Made by a program: the position numbers and the translations under genes. A DNA stretch of 21,902 nt. It comes from Choristocarpus tenellus KU-1152. Lineage: Eukaryota > Phaeophyceae. Each line of letters opens with the position of its first letter. Position 1 is the stretch's first letter. The stretch lies in contig CAXNAD020000317.1 of the NCBI GenBank assembly GCA_964200185.2, positions 1 to 21,902 on the forward strand, in the 5' to 3' direction. The notes under the pieces are model-generated. The model was not told the DNA's origin and searched no databases. It was given only the letters and a program-made list of their open reading frames with translations. Below are positions 1 to 10,571 of this stretch, piece by piece.

Positions 1-83
1 CGAGGTATACCAGATCACAGGAATATTAGAAAATCATTTATAAAAAAGCCAAATGCACCTGAGTAGTCTACATATTTCTATTA

Positions 84-334
84 GAGTGGAAGTATCTTAG
101 CGGATACTAGTTTTTCCCTTTTTCGTCCATTTGAGGCTTGGCTTCCCACAGGTATTTAATTACATCTTATCTACTCCAAAATTAGGTTAAATGTATACGT
201 TGTAAAAAGGAGTGTCCGGAACACGGATGTCGACATCCCCTAACAAACATGATACCCAAAATTACATCAAAATTGCAACATTAGATTTTGGCCCCCAAAT
301 GGACGCGGCTCTACCCTCCAACATACTTAGACTC
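84..334 (+). mobile_element. Small inverted-repeat element, family A, copy 1
   Basis: This is a non-coding element of about 250 bp, one of five copies in the window (others at 10315, 12719, 14947 and 19454). It starts with a diverged GTGGAAGTATCTTAG end and finishes with its inverted counterpart (TACCCTCC...ACTTAGAC). The interior matches the other copies through blocks such as GGCTTGGCTTCCCAC, GTGTCCGGAAC and AAAATTACATCAAAATTG. The ends are more diverged than in the other copies, so this is probably an older insertion. Small open frames across it are by-products of the repeat. Confidence 0.8.
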
Positions 335-3261
335 TATATCAAGGTTTGGGATTCTGCACGTTCTTTAAGAAGGTCATCCTCTCCCTGCCATCCGGAGACA
401 CTGGAGCTCCCTTTCCCACCAGTAAGAATATATATTTCACAGATCAAGGCAACTACCAGTATGCTTGCCTTACAGGGAAGTAGATCTCATCTTGCCCTCT
501 CAGCTTACAATATTCGTAAGTCATGCGACGTACACTGGATTCCATATTTTCCGCTTCCAACTGAGTGGGGTGAAAATACAACAGCCACATGAATGCAAAC
601 AACAAAAGAACAATGCATCACATTAGGTAGTTGTTGAGCAAGCGTTACAAAAAAGGCATGTGCTTCAATCTAGTCTTGCTGAGAAGAACGACAACTCTCA
701 TTTGCATCTTATCTTAAAAATCCTGTGCCTTTGAGTGGGAGTCCGGAATTTGGAAACACTGTAGAACCTACTATCAAAAAAATATGTTCTGTACTATTGT
801 TGCCATATCGTTCATATTTATCGCCACGTGTTGTCATGCTTTCACATCTCTACTTCTTAACCACAGTGGGCAACTAGGCCTGGGGATCAATTTTAGGGGA
901 AAGATTTCATACATATTAGATCATTTCGGGTCTTCCTTACATTTCCAATATCTGGTTTTTTAGTCCAAACATTGATTACGGCATTACGCAATCCATATTC
1001 CTTCCAATCAGCAATTCATACAAGCAAACCTTACGGCTTAAAAAAGCAAGCAAGTACTCAATATATGCACAAAGTATCACTTGGCCCCTTCATCTAGGCT
1101 TTGAAATCAGCATGCGCACGCATCAATCCAAACATGTGTATATTTGGTAATTTCTCAGTGACTAATTGACTCACAATGGCGATGAAAACTAAACACTATC
1201 GTACTCTTCAAACAAAAAAACTAAACTAAACTAAACACTATTGTAGGTACTGCCACACACAGCAAGTTTTGATATCTTGAGCTAGTCCTGCCATACCTAT
1301 ATGCAGGACGGCAATATCGTTTGGGGGTCCTGAACAACCAAATGTTTTCCAAATAGATACAGTTCTTCCATATCAACTTTTTCAGCATGGCACTCTTATT
1401 TAAAGTCCTGCAAAATGGTGCATGCAGAGTATAACAATCGAAGTATGCACAAGTTATACCCCCACTTCGCCTGTAATAATATATATATGCTGTGTGCAAG
1501 ATTTTGAAGTGGTTCTGGGGTTGTCACACGAGCAGAAGACAACTAGCATTATGACGCTACACAATCAGTTACAAGGTATGAGTTGGGAAAACGGCCACAG
1601 TGATGATAAATTTAACATTGCCTTGCAACTACTTTAAAACAATTGCAATATTTGTTGCTCATTCATTCCTGTGCTGGCAAGGTTTGAGATAGTGGTCCGA
1701 CAGTGTACGTAGCTCTACTTCCGATCATGTATTTTAGGGACCTGAGAATAGATTATCCGTTCATGCATTATATTGGTACTTGTAATCCAGTCATAGTATT
1801 ATTTCCTGGTTATCCATGTGGACGTTGCAAATCCCACACAGCAGTCTACATCAGTCTCACCCCATGAGTTCAGCCCCTAGAATTGAGACCATAAGCCCCT
1901 CGAAACATTAACATTACATATTCACACCAACAAGCATTGTCCTCTACCAAGGCACACGATTGATCATCTTAACCGCAGGTCCAGTGTGGTATACTTAAAC
2001 AACATCACACAATCGTGACATTCCAAGTGACATTACTAGGTGATGTGACTACGAATAACCACCGTACAGGAGGATTACATCATGTCCTAAGTTCAAACTT
2101 TGACTGGGGTGGAGTCTGTCAAGATTGCATGCATGTAGAACATCAAGGGCCGAATTATGAAAGAAAGTCTACACCTACAACATCAAACACTGTCTGCGCC
2201 CTCTTCTCTTCGTCAATATATTCTCACAAGCACAACGCTACGATTTGTGCCCCAGTCCCACTCCACATCCCTGTACCACAACCGTATCAAGACAAAACGA
2301 GCATCTCTCGGCTCACCTTTATTCCATCAGCCATGTCAAGACCCCTTAAAAGCTCCAAGTAAGTCATGTTCTGCTGAGCAGGCTGGAACTCCTCTTCACA
2401 GTTTCAAAAGTAGCAACAAGGGTCAAAAGGTTGAATTAAATTATTGTTGGGAGGGAAAACACAATAGTGTAAACAACCTACCAATTCCTTTATATGACTG
2501 AAATGTCATCACACTTGGATTCAGAATATCACGTATGGATAAGACACAAAAAAAATGGTTTCTAAACTACTTTCACCATCGTCATGCTTACCACATATTC
2601 ATTCACCTGGAAAGATTGTATCATAGTGGCGACCGGTTGCATTCTCCCATCGTTCAGTTCCCCTCAAATGGTAGTTATATGCTATAACGAGAAGAGGGTC
2701 AAGTGTGCACCAAAGGTTTGCAATAGAACACAAGAACAGTGGATGAGAGTGGAGAGTTGAAATGTATCGCAGCAATGGGAACTAGTATACATAAACCGTG
2801 TATCATCAACCATAAAAGCTAAACTTGGTGGCATCCTGTGAGGCTGAAATCTTTACATGAGAAACAATTGAGGACAATTTTGCAAGTCAATGGACTCACG
2901 TTGGTCAACACTTCTGCCTTGGACGTCGCACGCATATCTTTCCTCTGTTAGAGGGCATACCAACCTTATAATCCAATCTAAGCAGCCATATTTACTATTC
3001 TTACTAGGCTACTCTATCATTCCAAGACTCTGTTAGTGGCAAGAAAACTCAAAGATGAGTTGATCTCTTCCTCACCAGAGTTCACATTCATTGCTCCACA
3101 AAATGTTTCAATACACCCTCTTAATCTTAAGTGCAGAGAGCTCGGATAGCTCTTCTACTATGTAGAAGACTTAAACAATTACATGACAAGTCAGATTTTA
3201 ATGTGCAAAATACAACGGAAATACGGCAGTGGGCAAATGGGAACGGGGATAAGGTACTCAT
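335..3261. other. Non-coding stretch without recognisable genes
   Basis: About 2.9 kb of AT-leaning sequence. Only short open frames occur on either strand (for example 2015-2362 and 2157-2501 on plus, 1221-1499 on minus), with no recognisable domain and biased towards Ser, His, Thr and Pro as expected of random frames. A short direct repeat of AACTAAACACTAT is seen at about 1188 and 1229. No RNA gene or mobile-element ends were recognised. Confidence 0.6.
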
Positions 3262-4590
3262 AAAATCAGCACATAAAATTGGAAATATCAAAATCTTACA
3301 AGGAGGCCCATTTTCGATGGCATGACAATACCTGCAACACAGTACAATATTTAGTAACAATGAACTTTTTTCGCCGCTACAAAATACCTACGTTGCACCA
3401 CATATCGACACTTACAAGTCTCCTAATGTTCCTAGCCTTCGAACCTCACAAAATCATCACGTTGCATCAGAAATATCAAAATCTCACATGGAGGTCCATC
3501 GCCAATCCTCACACAATGCCCACATCACACTAGAACATATATATACACTAATGTTGAACTTCTTTCGCCGTTACACAATACCTACGTCACACCACCGCAT
3601 ATCGGCACATAGAAGTCTCCTAATGTTTCCTAACCTTCGAACCTCACAAAATCAGCACGTTGCATCAGAAACGCACAAAAATATCACCAGGAGGCCATCT
3701 TCGATGCTCACACAATGCCTATATCACACTAGAAAATGTATACACTCTCATGTTGAACTTCTTTTGTCGCCACAAAGTTCCTAGGTCGCACCACATATCG
3801 ACATTTTGTGTGCAAATTTACCTTGGGAGGTAATACTATTTATCAGTAGTGAAGACAAGAAGGTGTGAAGCCTCACACGACCCCCTTCGCTGAACGTGAA
3901 AGAAAGGATGGTTGAAACTAGAAGAGTGACCTTTGTGGGGTGTCTTCTCATTACTTGTTTTTTATTATTTGTGCTTCCTACAGAAGTACATATTCCATTC
4001 ATAATTTTGATGTAGTTTCTCATTAGTTACATCACATGGACTCAATCAAAATGGTTATCTCTCATACATAAAATAAGGTGCACCTCACTATTGTCCTATT
4101 TTGCACATTTTGAACTCTCCTAACGCTCCTAACCCCTGAACCTTCCACAATCAGCACATCGTATCAGAATTCACAAATATCACAAGGAAGTCCATCTTCG
4201 ATTGCATGACAATGCCTTTATTGTACTAGAATATATACATAACTCTCATGTTGAATTTCTTACTCCGCTACAAAATACCTACTTCGCAACACATATCGAC
4301 ACTTTAAAGTCTCCTGATGTTCCTAACCTTCGAACCTTACAAAATCAGCACATCGCATCAGAAATGAACAAATCTCACCAGGAGGATCATCTTCGATAAT
4401 CACACAATTCCTACATTGCACTAGAATATATATAACGCTTTAATGTTCAACTTCTTTCGCAGTTACAAAATACCTACGTTGCACCACGTATCAATATGTC
4501 TCGTAATGCTCCTAACCTTACAACCTTACAAAACGCGAATATCCGATCAAAAATGCACAAATCCTACAAGGAGGCCCATCTTGCAGCAGT
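3262..4590 (+). repeat. Degenerate ~190 bp tandem array, about 5.3 copies, interrupted
   Basis: Units restart at an AAAATCAGCAC-like phrase at about 3262, 3450, 3648, 4147, 4341 and 4530, giving periods of about 188, 198, 194 and 189 bp where uninterrupted. Each unit shows the same order of phrases: GCATCAGAAAT, a CACCAGGAGG-like block, CATCTTCGAT, CACTAGAATATATA, GTTGAACTTCTTTCGC, ACAAAATACCTACGT, ACCACATATCGACA, and CTCCTAATGTTCCTAACCTTCGAACC. Copies differ by many substitutions and small indels, so the array is old. The 499 bp step between the third and fourth units is explained by the inserted element at 3809-4106. No gene is carried. Confidence 0.85.
3809..4106. mobile_element. 298 bp insertion inside the tandem array, with 6 bp target duplication
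   Basis: The tandem unit is broken within its ATATCGACA...TTT phrase and resumes about 300 bp later. ATTTTG occurs immediately on each side (3803-3808 and 4107-4112), as expected of a target-site duplication. The insert begins TGTGCAAAT and ends ATTTTGCAC, giving short imperfect inverted ends sharing GTGCAAA. No coding potential is evident. The ends and duplication fit a small non-autonomous DNA element; the family is not known. Confidence 0.6.
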
Positions 4591-5089
4591 GCACGGGGTA
4601 GATCCCCTGTCTTCGGGAGTCCCCACAGTCCATGGGGAACCCCCATTGTCCTACTTTTCCTCCTTAGGGTCATTCTTAAAACACAGGTTGAGGTTAGGGC
4701 TAGGGTAGAAGTTAGATTCTCGAAAAAGGGTGTGAAAAAGTGAAAAGTGGTAGATCTTTTTGAGGTAGTCGTTCCTTGGCGCGTACAATACCCTTCACCA
4801 ACTCTTCAAGAATATATGCTTTAATGGTTAGGGATATTTATTACAGACAAGTTAGGGATAGGGTTACTGGTAACTTCGAGAATATTCGCTGATCCCATCC
4901 AGGTTGACCCATTATATTTTCCATATACAGATGCGTTTTCAGTAAATAATTATTTGCTTCTAAATTACTTCAAGGAGGGTGTGAATGTATCATTTCACTC
5001 TATGTGACTGACACATGTTAGGTAGCGCCACACACAGAGTACATCCAACATGCATAAATAAATGTATATATAATTCCCTCTATCGCCAT
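4591..5089. other. Non-coding stretch downstream of the SAM-domain gene
   Basis: No convincing coding frame. It contains GGTT/GGGCTAGGG-type runs at about 4685-4710 that loosely resemble telomere-like repeats but are not tandem. It covers the sequence 3' of the minus-strand gene whose stop is at 5090-5092. No clear AATAAA polyadenylation signal was seen just downstream of that stop. Confidence 0.5.
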
Positions 5090-5536
5090 CTAACCACCAG
5101 AGTCGCTTTCATCGAGATCATTCTCAAAATCGTCTTTGTAACTATCATCCAATCGTCTCATCTGAACCTCTTCTCCCCGTTTTCCCTCTTCCCTCACATT
5201 GTCCTCTCTCATGTCACTCTGTTGTTCCTCCCCACCCCCTCGGGTTGCTACTTCCACTCCCTGTGTACCTCCCTGAACATATATTTCGTCTGCATCATAA
5301 TCACAGGTTGTTTTCCTTCTTTGACCCCATCTTGCACTACCAGGACTCTCAGGGACACTACTATCTATTGTGTGGGGAATGTTGTTCGGACTACCCCTGC
5401 TATCGTGGTTCGCTGTTGGGATGTTGCTGGTGACGAGTACTACCATTGAGGGGGTCGTGGCTGGAGGGACGTCAGAGGTTCTTTTTTGTGTGTTCTCGAT
5501 CATGGACGTACTGGATTCATTCTCCTCCGATTCCTC
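5090..5536 (-). CDS. SAM-domain gene, exon 4 (C-terminal, acidic, YxxDF motif)
   Basis: Last exon of the predicted minus-strand gene, about residues 786-933, ending at TAG (5090-5092). The proposed start follows the acceptor CATCAACAG at 5537, in phase 0, joining exon 3 with no frame loss. The segment is hydrophilic and probably disordered. It opens with a Glu/Ser-rich stretch, has a basic GQRRK patch, and closes with a very acidic tail that contains Y-K-D-D-F-E-N-D near residue 918. That motif resembles one in exon 3 around residue 691 (Y-A-A-D-F-S-D). No catalytic domain is visible. Exon identity rests on frame length, phase match and shared composition. If exon 3 instead reads into its TAG at 5901, this exon would belong to another transcript. 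Confidence 0.6.
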   Translation of the reverse strand, partial: EESEENESSTSMIENTQKRTSDVPPATTPSMVVLVTSNIPTANHDSRGSPNNIPHTIDSSVPESPGSARWGQRRKTTCDYDADEIYVQGGTQGVEVATRGGGEEQQSDMREDNVREEGKRGEEVQMRRLDDSYKDDFENDLDESDSGG

Positions 5537-5909
5537 CTGTTGATGGCCGTGTTCAGGGAAGAGATGGTTACTTGCACACTATAAACCTCATGTGTGTGTG
5601 TGTGTTTCAACATTTCTACAAGTCCTGTCCCATGATCTCTCTCTACTCTGTATCAAAACAATATGGTGCCATATGACACTGTGAACAAGGCAAAGGTACT
5701 TTTCATTGTTTTGCGTTGCGCAAGTGATCATAAATCATAGAGGTACTACAACATGACAAACTGAAAAGATCTGGTCATATAAATGGAAATTGATACATCT
5801 GCTCCCAAGGCACTGTCGCCCACCTACACAAACCTTCTTCCTGTCCTCAGCTACATATAGTGTCCCTCCCCCTTTGCACTTCCCTGCTGATCTTCCATTG
5901 CTAACTTGC
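5537..5909 (-). other. Predicted intron 3 of the SAM-domain gene, GC-AG type
   Basis: On the minus strand the exon 3 frame reads into CAG|GCAAGT, which matches the consensus for the rare GC-AG donor class, just six bases before an in-frame TAG. The acceptor is CATCAACAG|GAGG. Both junctions are phase 0, so splicing bypasses the TAG and keeps the frame. The 373 bp intron contains a short TG run (5591-5605). A GT donor two bases further in (GTTAGC) is a weaker option. Confidence 0.5.
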
Positions 5910-7639
5910 CTGAGCAAAGTATGATGCATAGCCATCGCTAGTTGAAGTCACATCATTGCCATGACTTTCTGTTCTCACTGTTACCGCCCTGTTCAAGTGC
6001 AAACTTGTTGTTGTGGTCTGGGCCCTTTTGACTTTTTCTGTGTCTTTGCCATCTCTCCCCCTCTCCTTGGCCACGGTTGTCGGTATATCTTCACCCTCTC
6101 CACTTCGATTCAGTGAGAGAGAGCCTTCTTTCTTGAAACCGCTGCACCTGCCAACACTGTTGCTGCAACAGCTATCACTAAAGTCGGCAGCATAATCCTC
6201 AAGGAGTCCTTCCATTTTGTCCTCGTTGTTGAACTCGACGGAAGTCAGCGAGGTTAAGGGCATGGGCCTGGGCATGTGTTGCACGTCCGCCACTGAACTG
6301 TGACTATTTATCCTGTCACTGACGAAATGCTTTTTCTGAGGATTCCTTGTTTCTTCTTCTTCCTCTTCATTTTTATTTTCCTCATCTCCATTACCAACCC
6401 AACATCTATCAGAGTGCATCAGAGCTTCTCCCAGCAAGGCCTTTCCAATGGCCTCAAGTCCAGTTTCAGCCTTTTCCTGTCCCTCGCCAATAGATGATCC
6501 AGCCTCTATGGTACTTGCCCTTCTCACTGCCTTTGCAATCTCCACAACATCTTCCCCCTTCTTTCGACTTAATGGTTCCGGCAGAGAACTGACTTTGACC
6601 GGTGAAATATCAAAGGTAGTGTCCTTGTCAAATCCTTTTAGAGTTTCTGACAATGGATTCATACAGACGTCCATATCTCTCATATCCTCTTTCAACCCAT
6701 CAGAGCTGCATTTCTGTTCCTTGCATGGAAAATCATTGGCACAATGAGGCACTAAATCAGGGTCTTCCTCCATCGACAACAAGGATGATGTTGTGTCTTT
6801 GTGCCTTCCTCCGATACTTGCCTGCTTGTCGCTCTCTTTCCTACATGGGGTCTTGGTCTGTTCATCATTGTGGTTATCCTCGTTGGGATCCCCTTTGATC
6901 ACTCGCTCGACAATCCTTGGGTAGATACCTGTGGCCTTTCCCCTTGATAACAAAGAAGTGGGCATGGTATGCGATAACATGAGAGACATGTCAGAGTCTG
7001 CGAATTCAACGAATATGCCTGGCTCTGCACCTGGTGTTGTTCCCTGGTGCTGTACACTTTCTACACATCCAGTTAAGGGTTCAGGTTGTTGCTTCCCTTG
7101 CTCCTTTCCCCCTTGTTTTCTTAGTCTCATGGCATCCTCATCATTGTGGCACTGCAGCTGCTCCTCTTTTTCTAGCTCCCCCTTGTTTTTCCTTACCCCA
7201 CCCCCTCCCTCACCATGACTCTTCCATATCTTCCTGCCATTTTTCGCTTCTACCACTTCTACTTCCTTCTTCAATTGCAAATCCTTGGACATGTTCCCTT
7301 CCACCTCCATCTCAACCTCCATGTCTCTCTTATCCGCAGTGTTGTTGTCCTCAACAAATGTGGTAGCCCCTACCTCTATTTGTACCCCTTTACGACTCTC
7401 TGGTTCCCTTCTGACCGCCACTCTTGCCAAAGGATCTGAGGTACTACAACGTTCTGCTCTTTTGGTGTTAGTGTTGCCTTCGCCAGTGATACCACCAGAA
7501 GCTTCCACCTGGACTCTTTCATCTAATGCCTTTGCTTCACCCACTACACAATCCCCAGCCACTGCACCAGCATCTGTACCACTATGTCCATCTTTGTCAG
7601 CTACAGTCTGCCAAGCATCTCCTCCGGTGATACCCCCAC
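5910..7639 (-). CDS. SAM-domain gene, exon 3 (long acidic low-complexity region)
   Basis: A long open frame, uninterrupted for about 630 codons, which is far beyond chance at this base composition. It encodes about residues 209-785. No folded domain is recognised: the segment is rich in Glu, Asp, Lys, Gly and Ser, has a run of six Glu, and probably is intrinsically disordered and cytosolic, with no signal peptide or membrane segment. Around residue 691 it has Y-A-A-D-F-S-D, and near its end Y-A-S-Y-F. The 5' edge is set at the acceptor AATACAG|GT (AG at 7640-7641) because it is in phase with exon 2; an alternative acceptor is CTCCTCAG near 7674. The frame stays open upstream to about 7805, and no ATG opens it there. 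Confidence 0.75.
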
Positions 7640-8962
7640 CTGTATTGTTGAGCCAACAAAAGAGTAGGACTTGGCTGAGGAGAGATTCATTGTTGGGGGT
7701 GGAGGATATCAAGTACGAAATCTGTAGAGGGATCAGCTCTCCTCTTATTTCCCTCCTATTAATATCTCCCCCTGCCCATTGGGGGGAGGCAATTGGCAAG
7801 AAGGCAAAATGCGATCATGACAATGAAATGCTGTGGACAAAAGGCAGAATTGAAGAGTTAGAGGGGGGTGAGGGTTATCTTAGTCCAACAGAGCTATTGG
7901 CAACTGGAGTGAGATAGTTGAATATTCTATTTATCAAAGGTTAGTTGATAACCGAATTATTCACATAGCTGTGTTTGTACAGAGCTGAGTCAGAAGAAAT
8001 AGGGGCAGTACCCACAAGCCGCCCTTCTCTGCCTAACAAAAAAGGTGGTCTCTGGGTTGCACGTCTTGGATAGCACCCCCCTTCTTTTATGATAACTTGT
8101 GTGAAAACAACAGTATGGTTGGAAAGGAGGGGATAGTGGGTCAAGGTAAACGAGAGGTACCCAGAGTTGTATTTTAAGGACGCTGGCAAATATGTGCAAA
8201 ATTTGTATTTTTTTTCAAATGTATGTATTATATTATACTAATAGAGTCGAGAAGTTTAAAACAACAGAGAGATCAGCCCTCTCAAGTCTGACTGAGCGAT
8301 TCATCTACAGGAATGTGGATGAATTGCAAAAGAACGAAAATCTGGCATGTAATGCAAAGCACCTAAAAAATTGGGTACCTCTCGTTTAGTTCAGTTCAGT
8401 TTTGGGGTGGACGCGTCCTATTGACTGAAGATGTCACAGAGTGATGCACAATTTTGTGCCTGCCAACATATTGTTACCTACCCTTCAATCGAAGTGTTTC
8501 AGGTGGCCTCGGTATGTCCTACCCTTTGTCTGGATATGCCTCTCTGTTTCCTTTCTCCCCCATTCTTTAGTCTGTTGTGCAAGTTATCGTCAATGAAACA
8601 ATACTCTTCGTTTCCAACGGCAAACTATGAAATATGCTTGTTGGCCTGTTTCTTCCCTAGCCAAGTCGATATGAACATATAATAACCATGGGATAATATT
8701 TTTCCCCATAACTTATCTGTGAATTTCAGTATTTTTCCAAATGGCAATGTACTAACAATCACTGGAAGGCTTTGAACATGAGCCAAGGTGGAAACCCTCT
8801 CCAAAAAAGCCTGAATCTGAAAATATTTCCCACTATTACTCCACCAGTCTCAACCTCTCTGCCTCGTCCTCTTAGTCAGTAACCCTGAAAGCACCCGCAA
8901 AGCCTTCTATTAGATCCGGAATCACAATTTAAATTTGTCAACCAAAAGAAAAAAATCCAAAC
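7640..8962 (-). other. Predicted intron 2 of the SAM-domain gene
   Basis: About 1.3 kb between donor GAAG|GTTTGG (weak at +3/+4 but with G at +5) and acceptor CAACAATACAG. It is phase 1 at both ends. It carries the 242 bp inverted-repeat element at 8147-8388. An unseen small exon inside it cannot be excluded. Confidence 0.4.
8147..8388. mobile_element. Small inverted-repeat element, family C, with TA ends
   Basis: The sequence TAAACGAGAGGTACCCA at 8147-8163 has its exact reverse complement at 8372-8388. Read as an element with 15 bp inverted ends (AACGAGAGGTACCCA) flanked by TA on both sides, it fits a non-autonomous Tc1/mariner-type insertion at a TA target. The 200 bp interior is AT-rich and non-coding. 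It lies inside a predicted intron of the SAM-domain gene. The perfect ends suggest a relatively young insertion. Confidence 0.7.
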
Positions 8963-9082
8963 CTTCCGTGAGTTGATGGGAGGTGGAGGACTCTGTTGGT
9001 GGCGTTGTCAGCATTGAGGGGCACACATTTTGTGAAGTACCGTGGAGAGTGCCAACAGAGGCCACGAGGAGCTTGGCATGGC
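8963..9082 (-). CDS. SAM-domain gene, exon 2 (completes the SAM domain)
   Basis: A 120 bp exon that starts at acceptor CACCCGCAG|GC and ends at donor GAAG|GTTTGG. The first two bases complete a Gly codon begun in exon 1; the next codons read H-A-K-L-L-V-A-S, which is the expected final helix (G-H-x-x-K-L-L) of a SAM domain started in exon 1. This domain-level fit across a 2.3 kb gap is the main evidence for the splice. The remainder is Ser/Thr/Pro-rich linker. If the donor is not used, the frame continues only 15 codons to a stop near 8922, giving a short protein of about 223 residues. An isoform of that kind is possible. Confidence 0.65.
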
Positions 9083-9590
9083 CTGCGGGTGCATGAAGGC
9101 GAGAAGAAAACAAGTCGGTTCTGTCAGGGTGGTTAATCTTCTTCTATACACGATCTGGAAGAGCATGCTGGCAATTAGGAAGACGAGAATCAACCTGAAG
9201 CAGAAACTGTATGTTTGAAGTTGTGATCCTCCACCCCTGTACCCACAAAAATATTCAGTTGTGTAGCTGGCATTTATTTTTAACTTCCCGAGAGGAGTTC
9301 TATGGTGAGGTGTTGGAAGCCCAAGTGCGACATATTATCTGTGACCATGAGTGAGGTGAGTGAAGATTTGGGGGGTAGGGCACGATGCAGGATAAAAGGC
9401 CTCCTGTTTGTTTGATAAAAGGTACTGTATACATTCTTTTATTTGGCAGTCCAAAGTACAGGTATCGTTTTTCTACTATTGCATTCAGGGTACTCGCATG
9501 CAAAAAAAAGCGTTTTTGCTCCACAATGCTGAATGTTTCTCGAAATTTTCTGCATGAAGTATAAGCGCTGTATATTTGCATTTGAAAGCA

Positions 9591-9630
9591 GAGAAAGAGA
9601 AGAGAGAGAGAGATAGAGAGAGAGAGAGAG
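9591..9630 (+). repeat. GA/AG microsatellite
   Basis: An imperfect (GA)n run of about 40 bp, interrupted by AAAG and GATAG. It lies in the predicted first intron of the SAM-domain gene. An open frame reading through it encodes an Arg/Glu run and is not regarded as a gene. Confidence 0.95.
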
Positions 9631-10314
9631 TGCATTCAGGCACAAAAGGATTTGCCCTGAGAACAACCACCATTTATTGTTTTAACGAACCGGGGGGAGG
9701 CACAGGTCCAGATTTTTTTCGTGCTAGTGAGTTTACGATGTATGCGCTTGATTCAACAATAAGGGCCTCACTCAATCAAGCCCCCATTCAAAGTGTAGAC
9801 CAAGCAGCGAAGGCCAGTGCAAATAAGGCGAAAATAAAAATTAAATTTTGGGGAAGCTTCTGTTAAGTAAAAGCAGAAATCAACATGGTGAATTAGCAGT
9901 AGCAAAAAGTTAAAAACCTGTAAAAATGATATATCAATAGTTATTCAAACATTCGATTGCAATGCCTTGCCACAGCCCACCATTTTTTTTCATAAGTGAC
10001 GAAGTCATCAACTTGATTTTATTGCCATTTTTTGCCCTCATCCGTTGTCAGCCACAAGAGCAACACAGATTAAGTAACCATTGTTTGAAGTACACTTCCG
10101 ACAAAATCTGTAAAAAAATGAACTATCATTGATGTCCTGAAGTAATTTATTGCCACCAATGGGGAGTAAGGTAGAAGTGCAAGAGATCCATTGCTTTGAT
10201 TGATGGTCAAGATTGTATAATAATATACTGGGTAGTACCCTTGTTTGAATTTGTAGCAATTGACGTGAAAACTTACAGGGTTAGGGTTTCTGTCACTCTT
10301 AACACCCTCTAACT

Positions 10315-10571
10315 GAGCCAAAGTACCCTAGAGGGTAGAGCCACGTCCATTTAATCCCAAAATCCAATGTTACGATTTTGATGTGATATTGGGCAAGGTG
10401 TTTGTGAGGAAGTGTCAATATCCTTGTTCCGGACACACCTTCTCATAATGTATACATTTTACCTACTCCGAAATATTTTGGAATAGGAAAATGTCATAAA
10501 ATCCCCGAGGGAAACCAAGCCCCAAATGGACAAACAGGGCAGAACTCGTACCCTCTAAGATGCTTTCACTC
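10315..10571 (-). mobile_element. Small inverted-repeat element, family A, copy 2
   Basis: Reverse-oriented copy of the ~250 bp family. It reads GAGCCAAAGTACCCTAGAGG at the left and ...TACCCTCTAAGATGCTTTCACTC at the right, with the family interior (AATGTTACGATTTTGATGTG, CCGGACACACCTTCTCAT) between. ACT occurs directly outside both ends (10312-10314 and 10572-10574), which could be a 3 bp target duplication. It sits in the first intron of the SAM-domain gene. Confidence 0.9.

Noticed and set aside
212-592. A plus-strand open frame of 126 codons
   Set aside because: Its first third lies in family A copy 1, and similar frames start in other copies (for example 12845 and 14821). It reflects the repeat rather than a gene.
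3262-4590. CRISPR array
   Set aside because: The repeating unit is about 190 bp and degenerate throughout, with no short constant repeats and unique spacers; the setting is eukaryotic.
4685-4710. Internal telomere repeats (GGTTAGGG-like phrases here, at 12222-12240 and 17384)
   Set aside because: Only single or irregular phrases are present, with no tandem run.
7285-7917. A 210-codon plus-strand open frame opposite the long minus-strand exon
   Set aside because: It is antisense to the stronger 630-codon frame and is Ser/Pro/Leu-rich, as expected from the complement of an acidic Glu/Lys/Gly-rich coding strand.
9576-9866. A frame with Arg/Glu repeats
   Set aside because: It is produced by the GA microsatellite and lies in a predicted intron.
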